From Hyphomicrobiales bacterium (GTDB lineage Bacteria; Pseudomonadota; Alphaproteobacteria; Rhizobiales; Beijerinckiaceae), in NCBI GenBank assembly GCA_019247795.1, contig JAFBAK010000105.1:1-58353 (forward strand): 58,353 nt of DNA. The letters run 5' to 3'. Position numbers and translations under genes: made by a program. Numbering within the stretch: the first letter of the stretch is position 1; every line of letters begins with the position of its first letter. This document shows positions 32,638-40,798 of this stretch, one piece after another. The notes beneath the pieces are model-generated. The model was not told the origin of the DNA, did no database searches, and worked only from the letters and a program-made list of their open reading frames with translations.

Positions 32638-33411
32638 ATGACGAAGATGATCAATCTCAACGCCGACATTGCCGAAGGCTGGGGAGCTTACGACATCGGC
32701 AACGATGCGGAGTTGATGAAAATCATCAAATCGGCGAGCGTGGCGTGCGGTTTTCACGCGGGTGACCCCAACACGATGCATCGGCTCTGCATGCTGGCGA
32801 AACAGGAGGGCGTCAGCATCGGGGTGCATCCCGGCTTCAACGACTTGTGGGGCTTCGGGCGCCGCCGTATTCACATGAAGGCAAGTGATCTCGAATACAT
32901 GGTGGCCTATCAAATCGGTGCGCTGCAGGCCATGGCCTGCTATGCGGGCCTCGAGGTCACGCATCTCAAGCCGCATGGCGCCCTGAACAACATGGCGGCC
33001 GATGATGAGGATTATGCTCTGGCCATCGGCCGAGCCATCAAGGCCGTCGACAAGGACATCATCTACGTCGCGCTTTACGGCTCGCAGATGCAAAAGGCGG
33101 CCGAGAAGCTCGGTTTGCGCCTTGCGCGGGAGGGTTTTGTCGACCGCAAATACGATGACGACGGCAATCTTGCATCGCGCTCCATTCCCGGGACAGTACT
33201 CAAGGATCCGAAGGCGGCGATCGAGAACACCTTGCGCATGGTGCAGGAGGGCGAGGTGCTTTCGATGTCAGGCAAGCGCGTGAAGGTCGACATCGACACG
33301 TTCTGCGTTCACGGCGACGAGGCGACGGGCGTTGTCGTCGCCGGCTCGGTGCGCAAGGCGCTCGAGGCGGCAGGCGTGAAGGTCGTTCCGCTCACGGAAA
33401 TGAAGCTTTGA
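32638..33411 (+). CDS. pxpA: PxpA/LamB-YcsF family protein (5-oxoprolinase subunit A-like)
   Basis: 257 residues of the LamB/YcsF family: INLNADIAEGWGAYDIGNDAELMKIIKSASVACGFHAGDPNTM, VHPGFNDLWGFGRRRI, HLKPHGALNNMAADDEDYA, VLSMSGKRVKVDIDTFCVHGDEATG. In bacterial 5-oxoprolinase PxpA works with PxpB and PxpC in ATP-dependent lactam opening; no pxpB or pxpC is present here. The usual GxxFG opening reads AEGWGAYDIG. GGGAG precedes the ATG. Being first in the F420 operon and under the same putative operator as a molybdenum hydroxylase, it may act on a pathway lactam or related ring rather than 5-oxoproline; this is inference. Confidence 0.88.
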   Translation: MTKMINLNADIAEGWGAYDIGNDAELMKIIKSASVACGFHAGDPNTMHRLCMLAKQEGVSIGVHPGFNDLWGFGRRRIHMKASDLEYMVAYQIGALQAMACYAGLEVTHLKPHGALNNMAADDEDYALAIGRAIKAVDKDIIYVALYGSQMQKAAEKLGLRLAREGFVDRKYDDDGNLASRSIPGTVLKDPKAAIENTLRMVQEGEVLSMSGKRVKVDIDTFCVHGDEATGVVVAGSVRKALEAAGVKVVPLTEMKL

Positions 33412-33424
33412 AATCGGCCAAAAG

Positions 33425-34093
33425 ATGAGCACGGCAAAACCCACGCTCTCCATCATCGGAGGGACCGGAGCGCTCGGCTCCGGCCTTGCGCAGAGCTTTG
33501 CGACGGCAGGCTTTCCGGTGGTCATCGGATCGAGGACCGCCGAGAAGGGCGCCGAATTCGCGCAAAACCTTTCCGTCTCGCCCGATCTGCCACGGCCGAC
33601 CGGCACCTCGAATGAAGCGGCCGCCGAGGCAGGCGATATCGTCTTCATTACCGTGCCATTCGCCACGCAAGCCGCGATCGTCGAGGCGATACGTCCGCAC
33701 GTCGAGGGCAAGCTCATCGTCGATACCACCGTCCCGCTCGTACCTCCCAAGGTCGCCCGCGTTCAGCTGCCGCCCGAGGATTCGGCAGCGGTCGCGACCC
33801 AGAAGCGCCTCGGCCCAGGCGCGCGGGTCGTTGCCGGGTTTCACAACGTCGCCGCGCATAAGTTGAAGGTCGGCGCCGGCATCGATTGCGATGTCCTGAT
33901 TTTCGGCGATGATCCGAAGGATCGAGAGATCGTGATCGGCCTCGCAAAAGCGATCGGGCTGCGCGCCTTGCATGCCGGGCCGCTTGCCAACTCCACCGCC
34001 GCGGAGGCGCTGACCTCGGTGCTCATCGGCATCAATCGGGCCTATAAGGTGGACGGCGCGGGAATTCGCATCACCGGGATTGCCGAGAGCTGA
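33425..34093 (+). CDS. npdG: NADPH-dependent F420 reductase (F420:NADP oxidoreductase)
   Basis: 222 residues. LSIIGGTGALGSGLAQSFATAGFPVVIGSRT is the NADP-binding Rossmann start of the Fno/NpdG family. IVFITVPFATQAAIVEAIRP, VPPKVARVQLPPEDSAAVATQKRLGPGARVVAGFHNVAAHKL and DCDVLIFGDDP match the family body. The enzyme moves hydride between NADPH and F420, supplying F420H2 to LLM-type oxidoreductases. Thirteen bases after pxpA and directly before cofE, so the operon both makes and reduces the cofactor. Confidence 0.92.
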   Translation: MSTAKPTLSIIGGTGALGSGLAQSFATAGFPVVIGSRTAEKGAEFAQNLSVSPDLPRPTGTSNEAAAEAGDIVFITVPFATQAAIVEAIRPHVEGKLIVDTTVPLVPPKVARVQLPPEDSAAVATQKRLGPGARVVAGFHNVAAHKLKVGAGIDCDVLIFGDDPKDREIVIGLAKAIGLRALHAGPLANSTAAEALTSVLIGINRAYKVDGAGIRITGIAES

Positions 34094-34196
34094 GCGGGTT
34101 CTCATGCTTGAAGGGGCGTTTCGGCCGGGGATCGTAGAGCGAGGCGCAAGCCGAATTTCGCGTGCCTCGAGAAGGCGTAAGCACAAGAGGCCAATT

Positions 34197-34958
34197 TTGC
34201 CGGTCACGATCACCGCCCTCGAGGACATCCCCCTCGTGCAACCCGGGGACGATCTCGCGGCTCTTCTCATTGACGCGCTTGCAAGGGCTGGCCTCACGCC
34301 GCTCCCCTTCGACATCCTCGTGATCGCGCAAAAAATCGTGTCGAAGGCGCAAGGACGTTTTGTCGAGCTCGCCTCCCTCACGCCTTCGCAAGAGGCAATC
34401 GAGCTCTCCGAAGTGAGCGGTAAGGATTCGCGCCTCGTCCAAGCGATCTTGCGTGAGGCACGCGAAGTGGTTCGGGCGAGGCGAGGCCTCATCATCGTCG
34501 AAACCCATGAGGGGCTCGTGATGGCCAATGCGGGTATCGACCAATCGAATTTGAGCGCGGCCGATCAGGGCCGGCGCGTGCTGTTGCTCCCCGAAAATGC
34601 GCAAAGGAGCGCCGAGGAGCTCAAGACGAAGCTCGACGCGCATTTTGGGGCGGCGATCGGCGTCATCATCTCCGATAGCGTCGGGCGCGCTTTCAGGCTC
34701 GGCACGGTCGGCCTGGCGATCGGCGCGGTCGGCGTGCCCGCATTGTGGGATCGTCGTGGCGAGGCCGATCTTTCCGGGCGCCGCCTCGAGGCGACAGAGG
34801 TCGGCTTTGCCGACGCGGTCGCGGCCGCCGCGGTGCTCGCCATGGGCGAGGCCGCTGAAGGCCGTCCGGCGGCGCTCGTGCGTGGCCTCGAGTGGAAGGC
34901 GCCGTCGAGGCCCGCATCGGCGCTCGTTCGACCGAAGAGCGAGGACCTGTTCCGGTGA
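34197..34958 (+). CDS. cofE: coenzyme F420-0:L-glutamate ligase
   Basis: 253 residues from TTG at 34197 (AAGAGG six bases upstream): VTITALEDIPLVQPGDDLAALL, DILVIAQKIVSKAQGRFVELAS, VVRARRGLIIVETHEGLVMANAGIDQSN, GVIISDSVGRAFRLGTVGLAIGAVGVPALWDRRGEADL. These are the CofE/FbiB N-domain landmarks. It adds gamma-linked glutamate to F420-0 with GTP. There is no C-terminal FMN-binding domain as in actinobacterial FbiB, so this is the stand-alone type. An ATG at 34104 in the same frame would add 31 mostly basic residues that do not fit the family; it remains an alternative. Confidence 0.9.
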   Translation: MPVTITALEDIPLVQPGDDLAALLIDALARAGLTPLPFDILVIAQKIVSKAQGRFVELASLTPSQEAIELSEVSGKDSRLVQAILREAREVVRARRGLIIVETHEGLVMANAGIDQSNLSAADQGRRVLLLPENAQRSAEELKTKLDAHFGAAIGVIISDSVGRAFRLGTVGLAIGAVGVPALWDRRGEADLSGRRLEATEVGFADAVAAAAVLAMGEAAEGRPAALVRGLEWKAPSRPASALVRPKSEDLFR

Positions 34959-35977
34959 GAGCCCGAGCCAAGCCGAGCGAAGCGCGCACAGCTCGCGCGG
35001 CGGCGGGCGCCACTTACGTCGCACTTTCCGGTGGCGTGGGCGGCTCCAAGCTTTCGTTGGGCCTATCTCACATTCTCGAATCTCGGCTGACGCTCATCGT
35101 GAATACCGGTGATGATTTCGAGCATCTCGGGCTTCACGTCTCGCCCGATATCGACACGATGCTTTACACGCTCGCTGGCCTCGTGAACGAGGAGACCGGC
35201 TGGGGTCGACGGGACGAAACATGGAGTTTCATGCACTCCATCGAGACGCTCGGGGGTCCAGGCTGGTTCAGGCTTGGCGATGGCGATCTCGCGATGCATG
35301 TGGAACGAAGCCGCAGATTGCGCGCGGGCGAGACGCTGAACGAAATTTGCGCGCATTTTCGCGCCTGCCTTGGCGTCGATGCCGACATACTGCCGATGAG
35401 CGACGATCCGGTGCGCACCCTCGTCGATACCGATAAGGGCACATTGGCATTCCAGGAATATTTCGTGCGCGAGCAGTGCCGCCCACGAGTTCATGCCATC
35501 CGCTTCGAAGGAGCGCGAAACGCACATGCACAAGGTTCGGCATTGCGGGCCTTGCAGGAGCCGACCCTCGCAGGCGTCATCATCTGTCCGTCGAACCCCT
35601 ACCTCAGCGTCGATCCCATCCTTTCGGTTCCAGGCATCGTCGAGGCGCTTCGGGCATGCTCCGCGCCGGTGATCGCCGTCAGTCCGATCATCGGAGGCAA
35701 GGCCGTCAAGGGGCCGACCGCGAAGATCATGGCGGAGCTTGGCCTTGAGGCCAATGCGTCAACGATCGCCACGCATTATTCGGGATTGATCGATGGCCTC
35801 GTTCTCGACGCGAAGGATGCGCATCAAGCAAGCGCCCTCGGAGTTGCGACGCGCGTCACCGAGACCTTGATGCAAATCCTCGACGACAAGGTCGCCTTGG
35901 CACGCGAATGCATTGCGTTTTGTGGGGAGCTTCGCTTGGGAAGCGCCAAAGACCGGGCAAGAATTCACGATGCGTAA
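34955..35977 (+). CDS. cofD: 2-phospho-L-lactate (or PEP-derived) transferase CofD/FbiA
   Basis: 340 residues from GTG at 34955, overlapping the cofE stop (GTGA). Signature segments: VALSGGVGGSKLSLGLSHIL, LIVNTGDDFEHLGLHVSPDIDTMLYTLAGLVNEETGWG, WFRLGDGDLAMHVERSRRL, ILPMSDDPVRTLVDT, VIICPSNPYLSVDPILSVPGI, SPIIGGKAVKGPTAKIM. It joins the guanylylated three-carbon acid to FO to make F420-0 or dehydro-F420-0. Which three-carbon precursor is used in this organism cannot be read from sequence. About 25 poorly conserved residues precede the Gly-rich motif. Confidence 0.93.
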   Translation: MRARAKPSEARTARAAAGATYVALSGGVGGSKLSLGLSHILESRLTLIVNTGDDFEHLGLHVSPDIDTMLYTLAGLVNEETGWGRRDETWSFMHSIETLGGPGWFRLGDGDLAMHVERSRRLRAGETLNEICAHFRACLGVDADILPMSDDPVRTLVDTDKGTLAFQEYFVREQCRPRVHAIRFEGARNAHAQGSALRALQEPTLAGVIICPSNPYLSVDPILSVPGIVEALRACSAPVIAVSPIIGGKAVKGPTAKIMAELGLEANASTIATHYSGLIDGLVLDAKDAHQASALGVATRVTETLMQILDDKVALARECIAFCGELRLGSAKDRARIHDA

Positions 35978-36710
35978 TTTCAGCGCAGAGCCGGTATGGG
36001 CGGTGGTGCCCGTCAAGAAACTCACTCGCGCCAAGACCCGCCTCGGGAATGTTCTTTCGCCCGCCGCTCGTCGACGTCTCGTGCTCACCATGCTCGAGGA
36101 CGTGCTTGCGACCTTGCGTGGCGCACCCACCATCGGCCCTATCGTGGTCGTCACGGCCGACCGATGGGTGGCGCTCGTCGGGGAGCGCGAGGGCGCCCGC
36201 ATTTTGAGGGAAGGTCCCACTCTCGGCCTCAATTCTGCGCTGCGCCTCGGAGCGCGTCAGACCCGGAAAGAAGGTGCGAAACGCCTGCTGTTCATCCCCG
36301 CGGACCTGCCCTTCGCGACGGCGGCGGAGGTCGGTGCGGTCGTAGAGGCCTCGCTGTCGTGCGAGCGGGACGGCGCCGTCATCGTTCCAGCGGAAAAAGG
36401 CGGAGGGACAAATGCGCTCATGCTTTCTCCCCCCAAGGCGCTCTCGCCAAGTTTTGGCGAAGACAGCTTTGCGGCGCATTGCCGGCAAGCCGTCGAGCGC
36501 TGCCTCGAGCTGAAAGTGGTGCAGCTGCCTGGCTTGGGCATGGATATCGACGAGCCGACGCATCTCACGGCGCTCATCGAAGACAAGCGGACCGCGGCGC
36601 GCTATGCATTCCTGAACGAGGCGCTTCGTGAGCACGCGATGCGCCGCCAAGAACCGGCGCAGATAAAGCCACAAATGGTGCCGCAGACGTTGAGAGTGCG
36701 CGAAAGATGA
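35970..36710 (+). CDS. cofC: 2-phospho-L-lactate guanylyltransferase CofC/FbiD
   Basis: 246 residues from ATG at 35970, overlapping the end of cofD by eight bases. The nucleotidyltransferase motif VWAVVPVKKLTRAKTRLGNVLSP, the acidic segment LLFIPADLPFATAAEV and GGGTNALMLSPP are those of CofC. It activates the three-carbon phospho-acid with GTP for CofD. A C-terminal basic tail of about 30 residues extends past the family core. The start is preferred over one 19 codons upstream because the latter lies within conserved cofD coding sequence. Confidence 0.9.
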   Translation: MRNFSAEPVWAVVPVKKLTRAKTRLGNVLSPAARRRLVLTMLEDVLATLRGAPTIGPIVVVTADRWVALVGEREGARILREGPTLGLNSALRLGARQTRKEGAKRLLFIPADLPFATAAEVGAVVEASLSCERDGAVIVPAEKGGGTNALMLSPPKALSPSFGEDSFAAHCRQAVERCLELKVVQLPGLGMDIDEPTHLTALIEDKRTAARYAFLNEALREHAMRRQEPAQIKPQMVPQTLRVRER

Positions 36711-39166
36711 GCAACGCCATCGACCCCGAAAAGGTACTCGACGCGGCCGATAACGGTGCAATTCTGGATCGGGACGAAGCGCTCGCGCTGGCGCGCTGCG
36801 TGCAGACCGACCGTTTGGCGCGAATCGCCGAGAGCCTTTGCATCGCCGGGCACGGCAATCACGTGTCCTTCTCGAAGAAAGTCTTCATCCCACTCACGCA
36901 GCTTTGCGCGGATGTGTGCCACTACTGCACCTTCGCGCACGCCCCGCGACGCGCAGAGCCGGCCTTCCTGTCGCAACAGGCGGTCCTCGACATTGCGCAG
37001 CGAGGCATGGAGCAAGGCGTAAAGGAAGCGCTCTTCACGCTCGGCGACAAGCCCGAGCATCGCTACGCCGCCGCGCGTCGGGCGCTCGCGGCACTCGGCC
37101 ACGAGACGACGCTCGACTATCTCGAAGCCGCGGCGGCCCTCGTTATCGAGAAAACAGGATTGCTGCCGCATCTCAATCCGGGCCTGATGGATGAGGCTTG
37201 GGCGAGAAGGCTGCGTCGCGTCTCGGCATCGCAAGGCATCATGCTGGAGACCGCGTCCGAGAGGCTCTCGGGCCGCGGCGGACCTCATTTCGGCTCGCCC
37301 GACAAGCATCCTGCCGCGCGGCTTGCTGCGATCGAGGCCGCCGGCCGCGCCCAGGTGCCCTTCACCACGGGAATCCTGATCGGCATCGGGGAGACGCGCC
37401 TCGAGCGGATCGAAGCGCTCCTTGCCATTCGCGATCTCAACGAGCGCCACGCGCACGTCCAGGAAGTGATCATCCAGAATTTCCGCTCCAAGCCCGGCAC
37501 GCGGATGGCAGGCGCGCCCGAGCCTTCGCTCGAGGAGCAAGTTTGGACGATCGCGGCCGCACGCCTCATCTTCGGGCCGGCGATGAACATCCAAACCCCG
37601 CCGAACCTTCGCCCCGACGGGCTCCAGCGCTTGGTCCGCTCGGGCATCAATGATTGGGGGGGCGTCTCGCCGGTGACGCCCGATCACGTCAATCCCGAAG
37701 CGCCTTGGCCGCATCTCGACGCGCTTGCGCGCGAGACAGAAAGGGCAGGGCGCGTTCTAGTCGAGCGGCTCGCCATCTACCCCTCCTTTGCGGCGCAGCC
37801 GGAGCGCTGGATCGCGCCGGAATTGCGCGCGCCCATTCTGCGCGTGAAAGATGGGCAAGGCCTCGCGCGCGAGGATTTCTGGTCGCCGGGAGGGACGCAG
37901 TCTCTGCCCGTTGCGGGCATCACCCGCCTTCGTGCAAAGGACTCGCGCGCCTCGCCGCGCGTCGCGGAAAGCCTCGGGCGCATCAGTCAGGGTGAAGGCT
38001 GCGACGAAAAGATCATCGAAGCGCTGTTTGACGCGCGTGGCGCCGATTTCGCGGCTGTCTGCCGCGCCGCCGATCGCTTGCGGGAGATTCGCGTCGGCGA
38101 ATGCGTGAGCTACGTCGTCAATCGCAACATCAATTACACGAACATCTGCACTTACGGGTGCAAGTTTTGCGCCTTCTCCAAGGGAAGGCACAATCTCGGG
38201 CATCGCGACAAGCCGTACGATCTCGAGCTTGAGGAAATCGCGGAGCGCGTCGGGGAAGCTTGGGCGCGCGGAGCGACCGAGGTCTGTCTGCAAGGGGGCA
38301 TCCGCCCCGGCTACACGGGCAACACTTATCTATCGGTAGTCGAGACCGTGAAGCGGGCGGCCCCCGGGATGCACGTGCATGCGTTTTCTCCGCTCGAAAT
38401 ATGGCACGGAGCCCAGACGTTGCGTCTCACCTTGCGCGATTTTCTTTCGCGCCTGAAGGCGGCGGGGCTGGCCAGCCTTCCCGGCACCGCCGCGGAAATT
38501 CTCGACGACGAGGTTCGCGCCATCCTCTGCCCGGACAAGATCACGACCGCGCAATGGTTCGAAGTGATGGAAGCCGCCCATGATGTCGGCCTCAAGAGCA
38601 CCGCCACGATCATGTTCGGCCATGTGGATGGCTACCGGCATTGGGCGCGCCATTTGCTGCGTGTGCGCGAGCTCCAGGCAAGGACAGGGGGCTTCACCGA
38701 ATTCGTGCCCTTGCCCTTCGTCCATATGGAAGCCCCGATCTACCTCAAGGGGCAGTCTCGCAAGGGGCCGACTTTCCGCGAGGCTGTGCTGATGCACGCG
38801 GTCGCCCGCCTCATACTCGACCCCGTCTTCACCAACATCCAGACATCCTGGGTCAAGATGGGTCCTGAAGGCGCCATCCTTTGCCTTTCGGCGGGCGCCA
38901 ACGATTTCGGTGGAGTGCTGATGAACGAATCGATCACGCGCGCCGCTGGCGCAGCGCATGGCCAGGAGATCGCCGCGCGCGATATCGAGAAGTTGATCAA
39001 GAAGGCGGATCGAACGCCGCGCCAGCGAACGACGGATTATGGTACGCCGACGCGCGAACGAAGACGCGCATCATCGCTCGCCTCGCTGCCGGGCGGGCAT
39101 GGGCAAGAGGATCTGACCGGCGTAGGCGGGCCCGAAGCGGCCCCACCCCTGGCACTTAGCGGTTGA
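36707..39166 (+). CDS. fbiC: bifunctional FO synthase (CofG-CofH fusion, FbiC)
   Basis: 819 residues, two radical SAM halves in one chain. The CofG-like half has CADVCHYC (Cys67, 71, 74) and the CofH-like half CTYGCKFC (Cys481, 485, 488), each a CxxxCxxC cluster motif. Conserved text includes IIQNFRSKPGTRMAG, PPNLRPDGLQRLVRSGINDWGGVSPVTPDHVNPEAPWP, GIRPGYTGNTYLSVVETVK, HAFSPLEIWHGA, LPGTAAEILDDEVRAILCPDKI and GANDFGGVLMNESI. It makes the deazaflavin FO from tyrosine and 5-amino-6-ribitylaminouracil. The ATG overlaps the cofC stop. Fused FbiC is typical of actinobacteria and of proteobacterial F420 loci. Confidence 0.95.
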   Translation: MSNAIDPEKVLDAADNGAILDRDEALALARCVQTDRLARIAESLCIAGHGNHVSFSKKVFIPLTQLCADVCHYCTFAHAPRRAEPAFLSQQAVLDIAQRGMEQGVKEALFTLGDKPEHRYAAARRALAALGHETTLDYLEAAAALVIEKTGLLPHLNPGLMDEAWARRLRRVSASQGIMLETASERLSGRGGPHFGSPDKHPAARLAAIEAAGRAQVPFTTGILIGIGETRLERIEALLAIRDLNERHAHVQEVIIQNFRSKPGTRMAGAPEPSLEEQVWTIAAARLIFGPAMNIQTPPNLRPDGLQRLVRSGINDWGGVSPVTPDHVNPEAPWPHLDALARETERAGRVLVERLAIYPSFAAQPERWIAPELRAPILRVKDGQGLAREDFWSPGGTQSLPVAGITRLRAKDSRASPRVAESLGRISQGEGCDEKIIEALFDARGADFAAVCRAADRLREIRVGECVSYVVNRNINYTNICTYGCKFCAFSKGRHNLGHRDKPYDLELEEIAERVGEAWARGATEVCLQGGIRPGYTGNTYLSVVETVKRAAPGMHVHAFSPLEIWHGAQTLRLTLRDFLSRLKAAGLASLPGTAAEILDDEVRAILCPDKITTAQWFEVMEAAHDVGLKSTATIMFGHVDGYRHWARHLLRVRELQARTGGFTEFVPLPFVHMEAPIYLKGQSRKGPTFREAVLMHAVARLILDPVFTNIQTSWVKMGPEGAILCLSAGANDFGGVLMNESITRAAGAAHGQEIAARDIEKLIKKADRTPRQRTTDYGTPTRERRRASSLASLPGGHGQEDLTGVGGPEAAPPLALSG

Positions 39167-39189
39167 TCCGTCACGCGTTCCGGTGAATA

Positions 39190-39210
39190 TTGGTACTAAG
39201 AATAGGATGA
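39190..39210 (-). promoter_or_regulatory. candidate GntR operator, site 3 (PLP enzyme-CoA transferase-LLM operon)
   Basis: On the minus strand TCCTATTCTTAGTACCAA, matching the framework TYCTATT-N2-TA-N2-ACCA of sites 1 and 2. It lies 47 bp before the PLP-enzyme gene and 24 bp after the fbiC stop, in an otherwise AT-richer gap suited to a promoter. Confidence 0.55.
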
Positions 39211-39256
39211 TGGGTTGAATGTGCCGATCCCGTCCGCCCGGAGGTAGGGTCTGAAA

Positions 39257-40780
39257 ATGTCACTGAGCCCATTCGACTTCCCCAGTGGCGTCGAAAATGC
39301 CTCGGTGCGCCGCCGCGCGTTGCAGCTTCTCGGCGAAAACCGCGTGCGCCTGCCGACCTTCGCGGAGATTGCAGCCCCGCAGACGGCGCCCGTCGCCATC
39401 CGCGCGGGCCTGATCGACGTCTCACCGGATGGCGCCCACGCCTACAACCTCTACCGGGTGAACTGGTTCAACGATCTGCGCCGGAAGGGGCAAGTCTCGG
39501 TTCCTCACTACGTCGAGCTTCCCGAGGCGCTCACCGGCGTGCGGGCCCGGATCGTGGTCGCCCTCGGCACGCTCTTCCCGATGATCCGGGCGCATAAGGT
39601 GCTTGCCGCTTACGCTTGCCTCGCGCCTCGCCTCGTGAGCGGGCGCTTCGACCCGACGAAGCAGCGTGCCGTTTGGCCATCGACCGGCAATTATTGCCGC
39701 GGCGGCGTTGCGATCTCGCGTATTCTCGGCTGTCGTGCGGTCGCCGTGCTGCCGGCCGGCATGAGCCAAGAGCGCTTCGACTGGCTCGGGAAATGGGTGA
39801 GCGCGCCCGAGGATATCGTGCGCACCCCGGGCAGCGAGGCGAATGTCAAGGAAATCTACGATCGATGCGCCGAGCTCGCGCGCGATCCGGCCAATGACAT
39901 CGTCAATCAGTTCAGCGAGTTCGGAAACTACCTCGCTCATTGGCGCTGTACGGGGCCGGCGCTCGGCACGATCTTCGAATCGCTTGCCTCGAGCTCGAAC
40001 GCCTTGCGTCTCGCGGGTTTCGTCTCGGCGAGCGGCTCGGCCGGCACGCTCGCGGCGGGCGACTACCTCAAGGAGAAGTACGGCACGAAGATCGCGGTGG
40101 TCGAGGCCGCAGAGTGCCCAACCTTGTTGAACAACGGTTACGGCGAGCACAATATTCAAGGGATCGGGGACAAGCATGTCCCTTTGATCCACAACGTCAT
40201 GAACACCGATGTGGTGATCGCGGTCTCCGACAAGGCGACGGATGGCCTCAACGCGGTTTTCAACACCGAGATCGGCAAAGCCTATCTGGCGCGCCGGCTC
40301 GGGCTCTCCGAAGATCTGCTGACGAAATTATCGATGTTCGGGCTTTCGAGCATCGCCAATGTGCTCGGCGCGATCAAGCTCGCCAAGCGCTATCGGCTTT
40401 CATCGGACAATGTGGTGATCACGGTCGCGACCGATGGGGCGGAACTCTATGCGAGCGAAGTGCGCCGCTATCTCGAGCGGCGCCACAACACCGGCGAGCT
40501 TTCCGCCGAAATGGCCGCCGAACTCGTGGGCGCGCATCTGCTCGCGGCCGACACCGAGAACATGCTCGAAGCTACGCAGCAAGAGCGCGAGCGCATCTTC
40601 AACCTCGGTTACTTCACCTGGGTGGAGCAACAGGGCATTACGCTCGCCGATTTCGATCGGCGAAAGCATCAGACATTTTGGCGCCGCTTGCAGGATCTCG
40701 TTCCCCAATGGGACGAGATGATCACGGCCTTCAACCGCGACAGCGGCATGGAGGATGCGCGCGACCGGAAGCGGGCGTAA
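39257..40780 (+). CDS. PLP-dependent fold-type II enzyme (cysteine synthase/threonine synthase beta family), reaction unknown
   Basis: 507 residues, longer than most fold-II enzymes (about 320-400). The probable PLP lysine lies in [16 protein letters not shown] (Lys114), followed by the substrate-carboxylate loop [20 protein letters not shown] (142-160) and a Gly/Ser-rich PLP-phosphate loop [21 protein letters not shown]. A later domain holds [35 protein letters not shown]-like text and a C-terminal helical extension of about 100 residues. Such enzymes do beta-elimination, replacement or deamination of amino acids. It heads the CoA-transferase/LLM unit downstream of operator site 3. GGAGG precedes the ATG by 11 bases. 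Confidence 0.8.
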   Translation: [507 protein letters not shown]

Positions 40781-40798
40781 CGGAGAAAGTCTTAAGAC

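Noticed and set aside
34071-35024. 317-codon minus-strand frame opposite cofE
   Set aside because: cofE has the family's full motif set and operon overlaps; the antisense product is featureless and basic.
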